DNA of 30,808 nt from DAONFI01 sp035403485 (lineage in GTDB: Bacteria > Planctomycetota > Phycisphaerae > SM23-33): the NCBI GenBank assembly GCA_964536835.1, contig CAZIAZ010000033.1, positions 1 to 30,808 on the forward strand. The letters run 5' to 3'. Shown here in pieces: positions 15,806 through 24,626 of the stretch. Below the pieces are notes generated by a model. It saw only the letters and a list, made by a program, of their open reading frames with translations. It was not told where the DNA came from and did no database searches. The position numbers and the translations under genes were made by a program. Within the stretch, counting starts at the first letter, position 1. Every line of letters starts with the position of its first letter.

Positions 15806-16641
15806 ACAATCCAGCGGCTGAAATCTTCCTCAATGCCGCCGAACTCTGCATGAATTGCCCGCAGAGACACGGTAACGTAGTCAATTTATCAGGCGTCGGC
15901 AGGGTGATGGTTTCCGGCGATATTCACGGGGCGCGTGTCAGCCTCAATAAAATTGTCAGCCGTTTCAATTCGTCCGAACAGCCGATACTCATACTCCAGG
16001 AAATAATTCACGGCCCGGCTGATGCAGCCGGGTTCGACCGCAGTGCGGAACTGCTCCTCAAGGCTGCACGCCTGAAATGCCAGCATCCCGACCGTATATA
16101 TTTCGTAATGGGAAATCACGATCTGGCCCAGTTCGCCGGCGGAGAAATAACCAAGGACGGCAGCGGCGTCTGCGCGGCATTCAGGGAAGGCGTAAAAAAC
16201 GAATTCGGCGATGAGGCCTACGAGGTATATTCGGCGGCGATGAAATTTTTGCGCGCTTTGCCGCTTGCCGTCAGGTTCGATAACGGTACGCTGGTTTCAC
16301 ACTCGCTGCCGTCGCCCTCCCGAATGAAATTTTTTGACCCTGCCGTTTTGGACAATCCCACTCTGGATGCGGACATCAAACGCGGCGGAGCGGTTTACGA
16401 AATGCTGTGGGGCCGCGACCAGAGGCCCGAACAGCTCGACGAACTCGCAAAAATGCTTGGCGTCGATTTTTTCCTGCTCGGCCATCGACATATAACCGCC
16501 GGCCTTCTTCCGATACCGCGGCGGGCGGCTGCGATAAATTCCAACGCTTTGGGCGGATGCATAGTGGAATTCGACGCCGGGATTGATACAATATCTCTCG
16601 CTGACATCGAAAAATATGTCAAAAGGATAGCACAGCTGTGA
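15802..16641 (+). CDS. Metallophosphoesterase (calcineurin-like), possible partner phosphatase of the kinase
   Basis: The 279-residue protein has the metallophosphoesterase motifs GDIHG (39-43), GNHD (104-107), VSHS (165-168) and GHRH (227-230). The second motif, normally GDxxDRG with the metal-bridging Asp, reads LILQEIIHGP (64-72), so the usual Asp is lost unless E67 replaces it. The protein may thus have one weakened metal site or a changed specificity. Its coupling to the kinase by a 4-base overlap suggests it removes phosphate from the kinase's targets, but a nucleotide or small-molecule substrate is equally possible. It overlaps yhbY by GTGA. Confidence 0.85.
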   Translation: MNNPAAEIFLNAAELCMNCPQRHGNVVNLSGVGRVMVSGDIHGARVSLNKIVSRFNSSEQPILILQEIIHGPADAAGFDRSAELLLKAARLKCQHPDRIYFVMGNHDLAQFAGGEITKDGSGVCAAFREGVKNEFGDEAYEVYSAAMKFLRALPLAVRFDNGTLVSHSLPSPSRMKFFDPAVLDNPTLDADIKRGGAVYEMLWGRDQRPEQLDELAKMLGVDFFLLGHRHITAGLLPIPRRAAAINSNALGGCIVEFDAGIDTISLADIEKYVKRIAQL

Positions 16642-16916
16642 ACGGCCTTGCCGGAAAAGAAAAAAGAACTCTGCGCAGCAGAGGCCAGACTCTCAATGCA
16701 TGCGTATCGCTGGGATGCGAGGGCATTGACGAAGAGGTCGTCGCACTTATCGAAAGAGAATTGGAGCGGTCGGAACTTATTAAGGTAAGGCTGTACGACG
16801 AGACCGGCAGGCAAAGAAAAGAGACGGCCGGGCGGTTAGCCGAAGAAACCGGCTCGGAAGTCGTCGGTATAACCGGCAGAAGCGTGCTTCTGTTCAGGAA
16901 AGCAAAAGGCTGCTGA
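16638..16916 (+). CDS. yhbY: YhbY-type CRM-domain RNA-binding protein
   Basis: This 92-residue protein is a single CRM (CRS1/YhbY) domain: LAGKEKRTLRSRGQ..., SLGCEGIDEEVVALIERELE, ELIKVRLYDE, and the ending VGITGRSVLLFRKAK. The family binds 23S rRNA in precursor 50S particles. The GTG start sits inside the stop codon of the phosphoesterase (GTGA), and AAAGGA lies 10 bases before it within the upstream gene. The family's GxxG loop is GCEG here. Coupling a ribosome factor to a kinase/phosphatase pair is unusual and hints that ribosome assembly is a regulated target. That link is inference. Confidence 0.88.
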   Translation: MNGLAGKEKRTLRSRGQTLNACVSLGCEGIDEEVVALIERELERSELIKVRLYDETGRQRKETAGRLAEETGSEVVGITGRSVLLFRKAKGC

Positions 16917-17009
16917 GGCTTTTTGCGTATCGTCGGCTCAAAAAGATAAAGCATGCAAAATGTTTTTGTAACTTTTATAAAAATTACAAGTAAAACGGAG
17001 GTAACTGAG

Positions 17010-17795
17010 ATGAAACGGTATGTATCATTGATGTTGTTGATTGGGCTGGCCGGCCTTGTCGGTTGTGACGGCGACCAGCTTAACATGGATTACACCACGC
17101 CGGCTCAGAAGGAAATAGGGATGATATATATTCTGCCCGGCATTCAGGGGGTCGATTATCATTACAAGAACATAAGGACGGCTCTTATCGGGTCGGGCAT
17201 AAATATGGCAGTGATGATACATCCCTGGGGCTGCCAGATACCGGGTATAAACCTGATGCTCAACGAGACCGACACCCGCGACGACCGTTCGTGGGGTGCG
17301 GAAATAGCACAGGGCATATTGCAGTATCAGCAGCAATATCCCGACAAGCCTGTTTACATGATTGGCCAGTCGGGCGGCTGTGCGGTGAGCATATTTGCCG
17401 CCGAGACTCTTGCCAGCCTGCCTGGCGCAAAGCCGTTGCAGGGCATTATCCTTCTCGATGCGAGCGTATCGAGCGATTACGACCTGACGAAGGCGATGAG
17501 CATGTGCAAATTTGGCATAGTGAATTTCTATAATCCGGACGACGTTGCATTGTTGGAAGTCGGAACAGCCGTTTTTGGCAATCTTGACGGCGGTCACGGC
17601 TCGTCAGCCGGCCGGGTGGGTTTTAGTGGCAGATACGCCAAACTTTTTCAGGTCAAGATAAAGAAGGACATGGTCGACGATTTTGCCAATCCGCATTTTG
17701 CCGACTGTTCCAAGGCGTTTACGGCCCAGTATATTGCGCCGTGGATAATCGACCAGGAATGGCCGCCGGCGTATATAACTTACGCCAAGGATTGA
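17010..17795 (+). CDS. Lipoprotein with alpha/beta-hydrolase fold
   Basis: The start ATG has GGAGGT 7 bases upstream. A lipoprotein signal follows: MKRYVSLMLLIGLAGLVGC, with lipobox LVGC and Cys19, so the product should be lipid-anchored and handled by the Lgt encoded nearby. The rest is a 240-residue hydrolase-like domain with IYILPGIQG (strand and oxyanion region), YMIGQSGGCAVSIFAAE (nucleophile elbow GQSGG), LLDASVSSDYD and a late NPHFADC that could supply the His. It may be an esterase or lipase of the envelope; no substrate is visible. It is followed by the efflux genes. Confidence 0.8.
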   Translation: MKRYVSLMLLIGLAGLVGCDGDQLNMDYTTPAQKEIGMIYILPGIQGVDYHYKNIRTALIGSGINMAVMIHPWGCQIPGINLMLNETDTRDDRSWGAEIAQGILQYQQQYPDKPVYMIGQSGGCAVSIFAAETLASLPGAKPLQGIILLDASVSSDYDLTKAMSMCKFGIVNFYNPDDVALLEVGTAVFGNLDGGHGSSAGRVGFSGRYAKLFQVKIKKDMVDDFANPHFADCSKAFTAQYIAPWIIDQEWPPAYITYAKD

Positions 17796-17862
17796 AACCG
17801 TATAGTTTTCGGGTTGCTGGCAGAATTTTCGAATGCCGCGGCAGGGCGGCTGGGAGCTTGGG

Positions 17863-19131
17863 ATGCGTATAATATCCGTTTTGATGATATTCGCGGTGGC
17901 CGTCGGCTTTTGCGGCTGCAGGAAGGAAAAACCCGTACCGGCTCAGCCGTTGCCTGCAGTTACTGCCGCCAGGCCTATACAAAAAGAAGTAATCCGCCAT
18001 GTCTATTTCACCGGCCGACTGGATTCTTTTGCCCGCGTGGATATTACCGCACGTGTCGAAGGATTTTTGCAGAAAATCAATTTCCAAGACGGCGATATGG
18101 TCAAGAAAGGCCAACTCCTTTTTGAAATCGAACAGGATCAGTATTCGGCATTGGTCGAGCAGGCTCAGGGCCAGCTCAAAAGCGTAATCGCACAGCATAA
18201 TGACGCGGACGTGAATTACAAACGCATTCAGTATGCTTTTAAGCAGAATGTCGCCACTTCTCAGGAGCTTTCCGATGCACTGGCCAAGTTTGAGGTGACC
18301 GCCGCCGAGATGGAAACCAAGGACGGCATGCTCAAACAGGCGCAGATTAACCTGGGGTACACGAAGGTTTATTCGCCTATAGACGGCATGGCTGGCAAAC
18401 ATCTTGTAGACGTCGGCAATCTGGTGGGTTACGGCCAGCCGACATTGCTGGTTACGGTAATACAGCAGGATCCGCTTTACGTTTATTTTGAAGTCAGCGA
18501 ACAGAATCTTCTTCTCTACCGGAAATTTCTGCGTTCGCCAAAAAACAATAAAAACGTCGAAATTGACCACGTAGACCTTGCAGTGCGTCTGGCTGGCGAG
18601 ACCGGTTATACGCACAAGGGCAAGCTCGACCTTACGTTCGAGGGCAATGCCGTAAATTCCTCGACCGGCACGATAACATGGCGCGGCATTCTGGAGAACA
18701 GGAACCGGCTGATGACGCCTGGCATGTTCGCCCGTGTCCAACTGCCGATAATAAAGATGAAAAATACACTGCTTGTGCCGCAGGTGGCTGTCGGCAAGGA
18801 TCTGACGGGCAACTACGTGTTTGTAGTCGGCAGTGACAACGTAATTGAACAGCGGCATGTTGAGTTGCTGGGCGAAAATTATGACAACATGGTTGCTATA
18901 ATCAAAGGATTATCGCCCGACGATATTGTTGTGACGAACGGCATACAGAATGTGCGAAACGGCGCAAAATGTCAGCCGAAAATCGTACAACTCGAAATGA
19001 TTACGCCGCAGCCGGGTATTTTCAACCCTGGCAGTACGGATGAAAAAGCGGCAGCTGCGCCGCAGGCCAGGCCAGCCGCTGTAAAATCACAGCCGACGAC
19101 GAAACCAGTTCAGGCGAAGAAGAAAGGCTAA
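17863..19131 (+). CDS. RND efflux periplasmic adaptor (membrane fusion protein)
   Basis: The start giving MRIISVLMIFAVAVGFCGC is chosen because a GGGAG site lies 8 bases before it and it begins with a lipoprotein-type signal ending in GCG-C. The 422-residue protein shows the AcrA/MexA order: N-terminal beta-barrel half, biotinyl-lipoyl halves (ARVEGFLQKINFQDGDMVKKG and NLGYTKVYSPIDGMAGKHLVDVGNLV), an alpha-helical hairpin between them, and a C-terminal TPGMFARVQLPI region. A Pro/Ala/Lys-rich tail ends it. It links the inner-membrane pump encoded 3 bases downstream with an outer-membrane channel that is not encoded here. Confidence 0.93.
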   Translation: MRIISVLMIFAVAVGFCGCRKEKPVPAQPLPAVTAARPIQKEVIRHVYFTGRLDSFARVDITARVEGFLQKINFQDGDMVKKGQLLFEIEQDQYSALVEQAQGQLKSVIAQHNDADVNYKRIQYAFKQNVATSQELSDALAKFEVTAAEMETKDGMLKQAQINLGYTKVYSPIDGMAGKHLVDVGNLVGYGQPTLLVTVIQQDPLYVYFEVSEQNLLLYRKFLRSPKNNKNVEIDHVDLAVRLAGETGYTHKGKLDLTFEGNAVNSSTGTITWRGILENRNRLMTPGMFARVQLPIIKMKNTLLVPQVAVGKDLTGNYVFVVGSDNVIEQRHVELLGENYDNMVAIIKGLSPDDIVVTNGIQNVRNGAKCQPKIVQLEMITPQPGIFNPGSTDEKAAAAPQARPAAVKSQPTTKPVQAKKKG

Positions 19132-19133
19132 CC

Positions 19134-22100
19134 ATGTACAGTCGCTTCATAATTGAAAGACCTGTACTGGCGGCGGTCATTTCCATCGTCATCATCATCG
19201 CCGGCCTTGTCACCATGTCGGCGCTGCCGATAGACCTTTACCCTGACATAACGCCCCCGACAGTTACAGTAACGACGACCTATCCAGGCGCCGACGCTGT
19301 GACGCTCAATGATACCGTCGCGCAGGTGATAGAGGAACAGGTCAACGGCGTCGAGGGCATGATATATATGTCCAGCACGTGTGCCAACGACGGCACGTAT
19401 ACGCTGACGGTCACTTTTGAAGTCGGCATGGATCTGGACATGGCTACCGTCCTGACGCAGAATCAGGTTACCATCGCCACCCCGCAACTGCCGGACGAAG
19501 TTCAAAGGCAGGGCGTGTCGACGCAGAAAAAATCCACCAACTTCGTCTTAGCCGTCAATCTTTACTCGCCGAATAATACCTATAACGATTTGGAATTGAG
19601 CAACTACGCCTCAATCAATATGGTTGACACCCTCGCCCGTGTGCCTGGCGTGGGCAACGTCACCATTTTCGGCAGCAAGGATTATGGCATGCGGATATGG
19701 CTGAATCCGGACGCCATGCATGCCAGGCAGTTGACAGTCACCGATGTGACTGACGCGGTTCGCTCGCAGAACGTGCAGGTGGCAGCCGGCAATCTCGGCC
19801 AGCCGCCGTGCCCGAAAGGCACTGAGTTCCAATATACCGTTACCGTCACGGGACGTCTCAGTACGCCTGAGGAATTTAAAAACATTGTCGTTAAAGTCGG
19901 GCCGGATGGCCATCCGGTGAAAATAAAAGACATCGGCACGGTCGAACTCGGCAGTCAGCTTTACAATTCATATTCTACGTATAACGGTAAGCCGTCCGCC
20001 ACCATCGCAATCTATCAGTTACCCGGCTCGAACGCCATCGATGTTGAAAAGGGCTGCAAGGCTGAGCTTGAGCGATTGGCCTCGCGCTTCCCCAAAGACC
20101 TCAAGTACAACGTAACTTACGACAGCACGTGGTTCATCCATGCCTCGATTAATGAGATTACCGTCACGCTGTTTCAGGCTGTGGGGCTGGTGGTGCTGAT
20201 AACGTTCGTATTCCTGCAGGATTGGCGGACGTCGCTGATTCCGGCGCTTACCATTCCGGTTTCGCTGATAGGCACATTTATCGTCATGGCACTGTTGGGA
20301 TTTTCCATCAATACTCTGACGATGTTCGGATTGGTGCTGGCGATAGGCATAGTAGTCGACGACTCCATTGTGGTTGTCGAGAACACCCAGCGCAAGATAG
20401 ACGAACTGGGCCTTGCGCCGCGTGAAGCGGCTATCGCAGCCATGAACGAAGTCATCGGCCCTTGCATCGCAACCACGCTGGTGTTGTTGTCGGTCTTCGT
20501 GCCGACGGCGTTTATGGGCGGTATTTCGGGCAGACTGTATCAGCAGTTTTCGCTGACAATCGCCGCGTCGACGGCGTTCAGCACCGTAAACGCGCTTACG
20601 CTCAGTCCGGCGCTTTGCGGCGTACTGTTGCGGCCAACGTCCAAAACTAAATTTTTCTTCTTCGACTGGTTTAATAAGATATTCGCAGCAACGGAACGGT
20701 TTTACGGCGGAATTGTAAAAATGCTCGTTCGCAAGCTGGTCATTGTAGCGATATTGTTTTTGGGCATTACGGTTCTGACGTGGCTGGGTTTCGTAACGCT
20801 GCCGACAGGATTTATCCCCACTGAAGACCAGGGTTACTTCATGGCTGTCATCCAGCTGCCTGATGCGGCTTCGCTCGAACGTACCTCCGCCGTGACTACC
20901 CGCGCAACGGATATGGTCATGAAAACGCCTGGCGTCGCCAACGTAATATCTATCGGCGGCATGTCCATGATTGACAGTACCATATCGTCTAATACGGCGT
21001 CGCTTATCGTGATGCTGGATGATTGGGACAAGCGTAAAACGCCTGAATTGCAGATTAATGCGATAGTTGAAAAACTCGCCGACGAGTTTAAAACCATCGA
21101 GGAAGCCAGGATAATGTCGTTTGTGCCGCCGACGATTCCCGGTTTGGGTACGACTGGCGGATTACAGATGCAGTTGCAGAATTATGGGAATATGCCGCTT
21201 CCCGACTTGCAGGCTGCTTCGGTCAGGCTAATGCAGATGGCGGCTGGCAATCCGGAAGTCAAAGACGTTTTTACGACTTTCCGTGCGAATGTGCCGCAGA
21301 TACACCTGGATATCGACCGCGATAAGGTCATGACGCAGGGCATAGCGCTCGGTGATGTTTTTGATACGCTGCAGGTTTATCTCGGCTCGCTTTACGTGAA
21401 TGACTTCAATCTTTACGGCAAAACTTTTCAGGTCAAGATGCAGGCACTTAGCCAATATCGCGTGAATCCTGAAGACGTCGGCCTGCTTGACGTGCGTGAC
21501 AAAAACGGAAACATGGTGCCGCTCAACGCACTTCTTGTCGCCAAGCCGTCTTTCGGCCCACAGACCATCACCCGTTACAATATGTATGAGTCGGCGACTT
21601 TTCTCGGCGATTCAGGGGAAGGTTACAGTTCCGGCCAGGCGATGGATGCCATGACCGACATGGTTCATGAGCTGCCGGGCTTTGGCCTTGAATGGACGGG
21701 CATGAGTTTTCAGGAGCAGGCCGCCAAAGGCCAGGCGCCGTTCATATTTGCCCTGGGCGCGGTATTCGTCTATCTGTTTCTGGCGGCACAATATGAAAGT
21801 TTTTTACTGCCGATATCGGTCATTCTGTCTGTGCCGTTCGCGTTGCTCGGTGCGGTGGCGGCTAACTGGATGAGGGAGTATGACAACAATATTTATACGC
21901 AGATTGGCTTTGTTCTGCTGATAGGCCTTTGCAGCAAGAGTTCGATTCTTATCGTTGAATTCGCCAAAGCCAAACACGAAGAGCAGGGCCAGGACCGGTT
22001 CACTGCCGCCATCGAAGCCGCGCGTCTGCGATTCCGCGCGATACTCATGACTGCGTTTTCCGACATATTCGGCTGGTTTCCGCTCGTGGTTGCCACCGGC

Positions 22101-22283
22101 GCAGGTATGCTCAGCCGCCGTGCCCTGGGAACGGCGGTCTGGGGCGGCATGATAGCGGCGACGGTGATAGGCCTGTTCTTTGTGCCGGCGCTATATGTCA
22201 TCGTCCAGACTTATGCCGACTGGCTGGCGAAGCGGCGGCAGATGAAAACACCGCCGGCGGCAGATAATGAATCTGCCGGCTGA
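19134..22283 (+). CDS. RND multidrug efflux pump, AcrB/MexB type (HAE1)
   Basis: The pump uses the proton gradient to export drugs or lipophilic compounds across the envelope. At 1049 residues it equals the size of AcrB. Visible are the N-terminal IIERPVLAAVISIVIIIAG helix, ALPIDLYPDITPPTV, GIVVDDSIVVVEN with the proton-relay Asp409-Asp410, and GLCSKSSILIVEF with the relay Lys935. The 12-helix layout with two large periplasmic loops is complete. It starts 3 bases after the adaptor gene, so the pair is coupled. Substrates cannot be read. No TolC-type channel gene lies within the window. Confidence 0.96.
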   Translation: MYSRFIIERPVLAAVISIVIIIAGLVTMSALPIDLYPDITPPTVTVTTTYPGADAVTLNDTVAQVIEEQVNGVEGMIYMSSTCANDGTYTLTVTFEVGMDLDMATVLTQNQVTIATPQLPDEVQRQGVSTQKKSTNFVLAVNLYSPNNTYNDLELSNYASINMVDTLARVPGVGNVTIFGSKDYGMRIWLNPDAMHARQLTVTDVTDAVRSQNVQVAAGNLGQPPCPKGTEFQYTVTVTGRLSTPEEFKNIVVKVGPDGHPVKIKDIGTVELGSQLYNSYSTYNGKPSATIAIYQLPGSNAIDVEKGCKAELERLASRFPKDLKYNVTYDSTWFIHASINEITVTLFQAVGLVVLITFVFLQDWRTSLIPALTIPVSLIGTFIVMALLGFSINTLTMFGLVLAIGIVVDDSIVVVENTQRKIDELGLAPREAAIAAMNEVIGPCIATTLVLLSVFVPTAFMGGISGRLYQQFSLTIAASTAFSTVNALTLSPALCGVLLRPTSKTKFFFFDWFNKIFAATERFYGGIVKMLVRKLVIVAILFLGITVLTWLGFVTLPTGFIPTEDQGYFMAVIQLPDAASLERTSAVTTRATDMVMKTPGVANVISIGGMSMIDSTISSNTASLIVMLDDWDKRKTPELQINAIVEKLADEFKTIEEARIMSFVPPTIPGLGTTGGLQMQLQNYGNMPLPDLQAASVRLMQMAAGNPEVKDVFTTFRANVPQIHLDIDRDKVMTQGIALGDVFDTLQVYLGSLYVNDFNLYGKTFQVKMQALSQYRVNPEDVGLLDVRDKNGNMVPLNALLVAKPSFGPQTITRYNMYESATFLGDSGEGYSSGQAMDAMTDMVHELPGFGLEWTGMSFQEQAAKGQAPFIFALGAVFVYLFLAAQYESFLLPISVILSVPFALLGAVAANWMREYDNNIYTQIGFVLLIGLCSKSSILIVEFAKAKHEEQGQDRFTAAIEAARLRFRAILMTAFSDIFGWFPLVVATGAGMLSRRALGTAVWGGMIAATVIGLFFVPALYVIVQTYADWLAKRRQMKTPPAADNESAG

Positions 22284-22329
22284 TGTGAAATATCCGGTTT
22301 TTTGAAAAAAAGAATCATATGAGGTAATC

Positions 22330-23265
22330 GTGGCTATAAAAAAATCCATGTTGCAGAGGATTGTTTTCGGTTCGATAATGATAGTGCTGCTTGCCGGCGT
22401 ATTCGTAGGCGACTATCTGCTCGGCATGTATCGGGAGTATTACAGCGGTGTGCTGTTGAGCCTGATTTTTCTGCCGGTATTGATAATTGGCTACCTGGAA
22501 TACTCGAAGATGGCTGGCAGTGTCGGCGTAAGAACGCTGAACATTTCCGGCATTGCCGGCGTATTTGTGCTGTCGTTTATGCCGGTGATTTGCAATTTTG
22601 CCGGCGGATTTGGTCTGGATTCGTGCCGGCACGCCGGCAGTTTGCAGAATCTGCTTATATGGATTGCGCGGCTGACGTCGTTTCTTGTGCCGTGGCTGGG
22701 CGTGGCGTTCCTGCCGATATTTCTGGAACAGATGTGGCGATATCGTCTGGCGGATGCAATACGGCAGGTTGCTTGTACAATTTTTGGAGTGCTCTATATC
22801 GGCATGCTTGGCAGTATGCTCATGCAACTGCGGATGACAGGGTCGGTGCTTTTCCTGGTTTTCGTGGTGGCGATGGTGAAATTTACCGATATCGGGGCAT
22901 ATTTTACCGGCTCGTTTGTTGGCCGACACAAGATGATACCGTGGCTGTCGCCTGGCAAGACATGGGAAGGTTTGGCCGGCGGATTAATTTTCGCCTCGGT
23001 AATTGGCGTTTTGGGATATTACATGGCTCGCGGCTGCGGGATTGAATTATTTGTCAATTCTCCGGTAACTGCTGCGATTATGGGGCTGACGCTGGGAATC
23101 GTCGGCCAATTCGGCGATTTATGTGAATCGCTGCTTAAACGGGCGGCTGGAGTGAAAGATTCCGGCGCATGTATACCGCAGTTCGGCGGCGTACTCGATT
23201 TACTGGATTCGCCGCTTATTGCCGCGCCAATTGCATATCTCTGGTTGATTTTGTTGAAATATTGA
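22330..23265 (+). CDS. cdsA: Phosphatidate cytidylyltransferase (CDP-diglyceride synthase)
   Basis: The enzyme turns phosphatidate and CTP into CDP-diacylglycerol, the precursor of all phospholipids, at the inner membrane. The GTG start gives MAIKKSM with a GAGG site 5 bases before. The 311-residue protein has about eight helices and the family signature: KFTDIGAYFTGSFVGRHK, SPGKTWEGLAGG, QFGDLCESLLKRAAGVKDSG and GGVLDLLDSPLIAAPI. Its usual neighbours uppS and dxr are absent. It begins 46 bases after the RND pump and may share its transcript. Loss of phospholipid supply would also affect Lgt. Confidence 0.96.
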   Translation: MAIKKSMLQRIVFGSIMIVLLAGVFVGDYLLGMYREYYSGVLLSLIFLPVLIIGYLEYSKMAGSVGVRTLNISGIAGVFVLSFMPVICNFAGGFGLDSCRHAGSLQNLLIWIARLTSFLVPWLGVAFLPIFLEQMWRYRLADAIRQVACTIFGVLYIGMLGSMLMQLRMTGSVLFLVFVVAMVKFTDIGAYFTGSFVGRHKMIPWLSPGKTWEGLAGGLIFASVIGVLGYYMARGCGIELFVNSPVTAAIMGLTLGIVGQFGDLCESLLKRAAGVKDSGACIPQFGGVLDLLDSPLIAAPIAYLWLILLKY

Positions 23266-23286
23266 CAATAATGTGGAAATATATAT

Positions 23287-23305
23287 TCGCCCATCGTAGG
23301 GGCGA
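23287..23305 (+). terminator. Weak hairpin after cdsA
   Basis: TCGCCC (23287-23292) pairs with GGGCGA (23300-23305) with a loop of 7. A tail CGGTTTAATATCTTTT follows, only partly T-rich. It may end the cdsA transcript. A TTGACA (23262-23267) overlapping the cdsA stop might be part of the promoter of the next gene, but a good -10 is not seen at the right spacing. Confidence 0.35.
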
Positions 23306-23353
23306 CGGTTTAATATCTTTTATATTTTAGTTCAGTTTTATAAGGAGACGAAC

Positions 23354-24577
23354 ATGATTCACATTGTCAGAGGTCTTTTCCTTTTGTCGGTATTGGTGAT
23401 AACGGCGTCATTCGCGATGAAAGTCGTTTCCAACGCCGAAAGAAAAACGCAGACTGACGCAAGCATGCAGCAGGTGAATAATACCGATGAGACGTCGCCT
23501 TTTCTGACCGGAAAAGCCGTCAAGCCGCTGGAGTCTCCACGCGTTCAGCCGACCAGCGATGTGGTAACCTACAGCAGCGATAACATGGTCAATTTCATAA
23601 CGTTGTACATCCTTACGCCTGCGTTATGTGCGTGCGGCATCGTGTTTGTTGATATGTTCTGGCGTAAAAAGCAGCTGAGCGTTCTGGGCGGTCTGTTTTT
23701 CGGCGTGTTAGCCGGCTTGGCGTTGGCGTATATACTGGGCATGATTGTCGACCTTGTGCTTGAAGTCTTCCAGGTGCCGGATACCGACCCCATCGTGGCG
23801 CTGGTCAAATACCTGCTCGGCGCGACGGTGATATTTTTCTGCATCACCATTGTGCTGCAAACCAAAGATGAATTCCGCTTTATCATTCCTTACGTGGAAT
23901 TTTCCAAAAATACCAAGGGCAATCAGCCGGTTCTTCTGGACACGTCTGTCATTATCGACGGCCGCATCGCCGATGTTGTTGAAACCAAGGTGCTCCAGAG
24001 CGAACTTATCGTGCCGCGGTTCGTTCTGACGGAACTGCAGGCGGTCGCCGATTCCGAGGATAAACTCAAACGCAACCGTGGCCGTCGCGGCTTGGATGTG
24101 CTCCAGAAACTCCAGATGAGCGATAAGGTTGACGTAAATATCGTGGAATTTCATCTGCCGACGGTGCAGGGAGCCGACGACGTCGATGCAAAACTCGTAG
24201 CCCTCGGCGAACATCTCGGCGCACGGATTATCACCAATGATTACAATTTGAACAAGGTTGCGCGGCTTAAAGGTCTGGACGTAATCAATCTCAATGACCT
24301 TGCCAACGCTCTCAAGCCCATAGTTCTGCCCGGCGAACGCATGAAAGTAAAAATAATCAAACCAGGCGAAGAACCAGGTCAGGGCGTCGGCTATCTCGAC
24401 GACGGTACGATGGTTGTCGTGGATTACGCCCGCAGCCAGATGGGCAAAATGGTCAATATAACTGTTACCAGCGTGCTGCAGACATCAGCCGGCCGAATGA
24501 TTTTCGGCAAATACGAAGATGAATTGGCATCTGTAAACGCTACGGATGAAAACGAAACCAATATAAATAATGGATAA
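23354..24577 (+). CDS. Membrane PIN/TRAM-domain protein (YacL-like putative RNase)
   Basis: The ATG has AAGGAGA 6 bases upstream. The 407-residue protein has an N-terminal helix, a charged linker, then three helices (about residues 80-170). The PIN domain follows, with acidic site residues in VLLDTSVIIDGRIADV (D196), LTELQ (E227), DDVDAKL (D278) and IITNDYNLN (D296). A TRAM RNA-binding domain covers about 325-388. This order is that of YacL-type proteins of Gram-positive and other bacteria. The PIN site is intact, so it is probably a membrane-tethered nuclease acting on RNA; the target is unknown. Confidence 0.93.
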   Translation: MIHIVRGLFLLSVLVITASFAMKVVSNAERKTQTDASMQQVNNTDETSPFLTGKAVKPLESPRVQPTSDVVTYSSDNMVNFITLYILTPALCACGIVFVDMFWRKKQLSVLGGLFFGVLAGLALAYILGMIVDLVLEVFQVPDTDPIVALVKYLLGATVIFFCITIVLQTKDEFRFIIPYVEFSKNTKGNQPVLLDTSVIIDGRIADVVETKVLQSELIVPRFVLTELQAVADSEDKLKRNRGRRGLDVLQKLQMSDKVDVNIVEFHLPTVQGADDVDAKLVALGEHLGARIITNDYNLNKVARLKGLDVINLNDLANALKPIVLPGERMKVKIIKPGEEPGQGVGYLDDGTMVVVDYARSQMGKMVNITVTSVLQTSAGRMIFGKYEDELASVNATDENETNINNG

Positions 24578-24626
24578 AAAAATATAGAATTTTCTTGTCT
24601 CTTAATTTTTTTGGAGATAATATCTG

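Noticed and set aside
17719..18858. A 379-codon open frame on the minus strand opposite the efflux adaptor
   Set aside because: It is the antisense shadow of a clear adaptor gene, has no ribosome site or recognisable domain, and its translation is rich in Cys and His without pattern.
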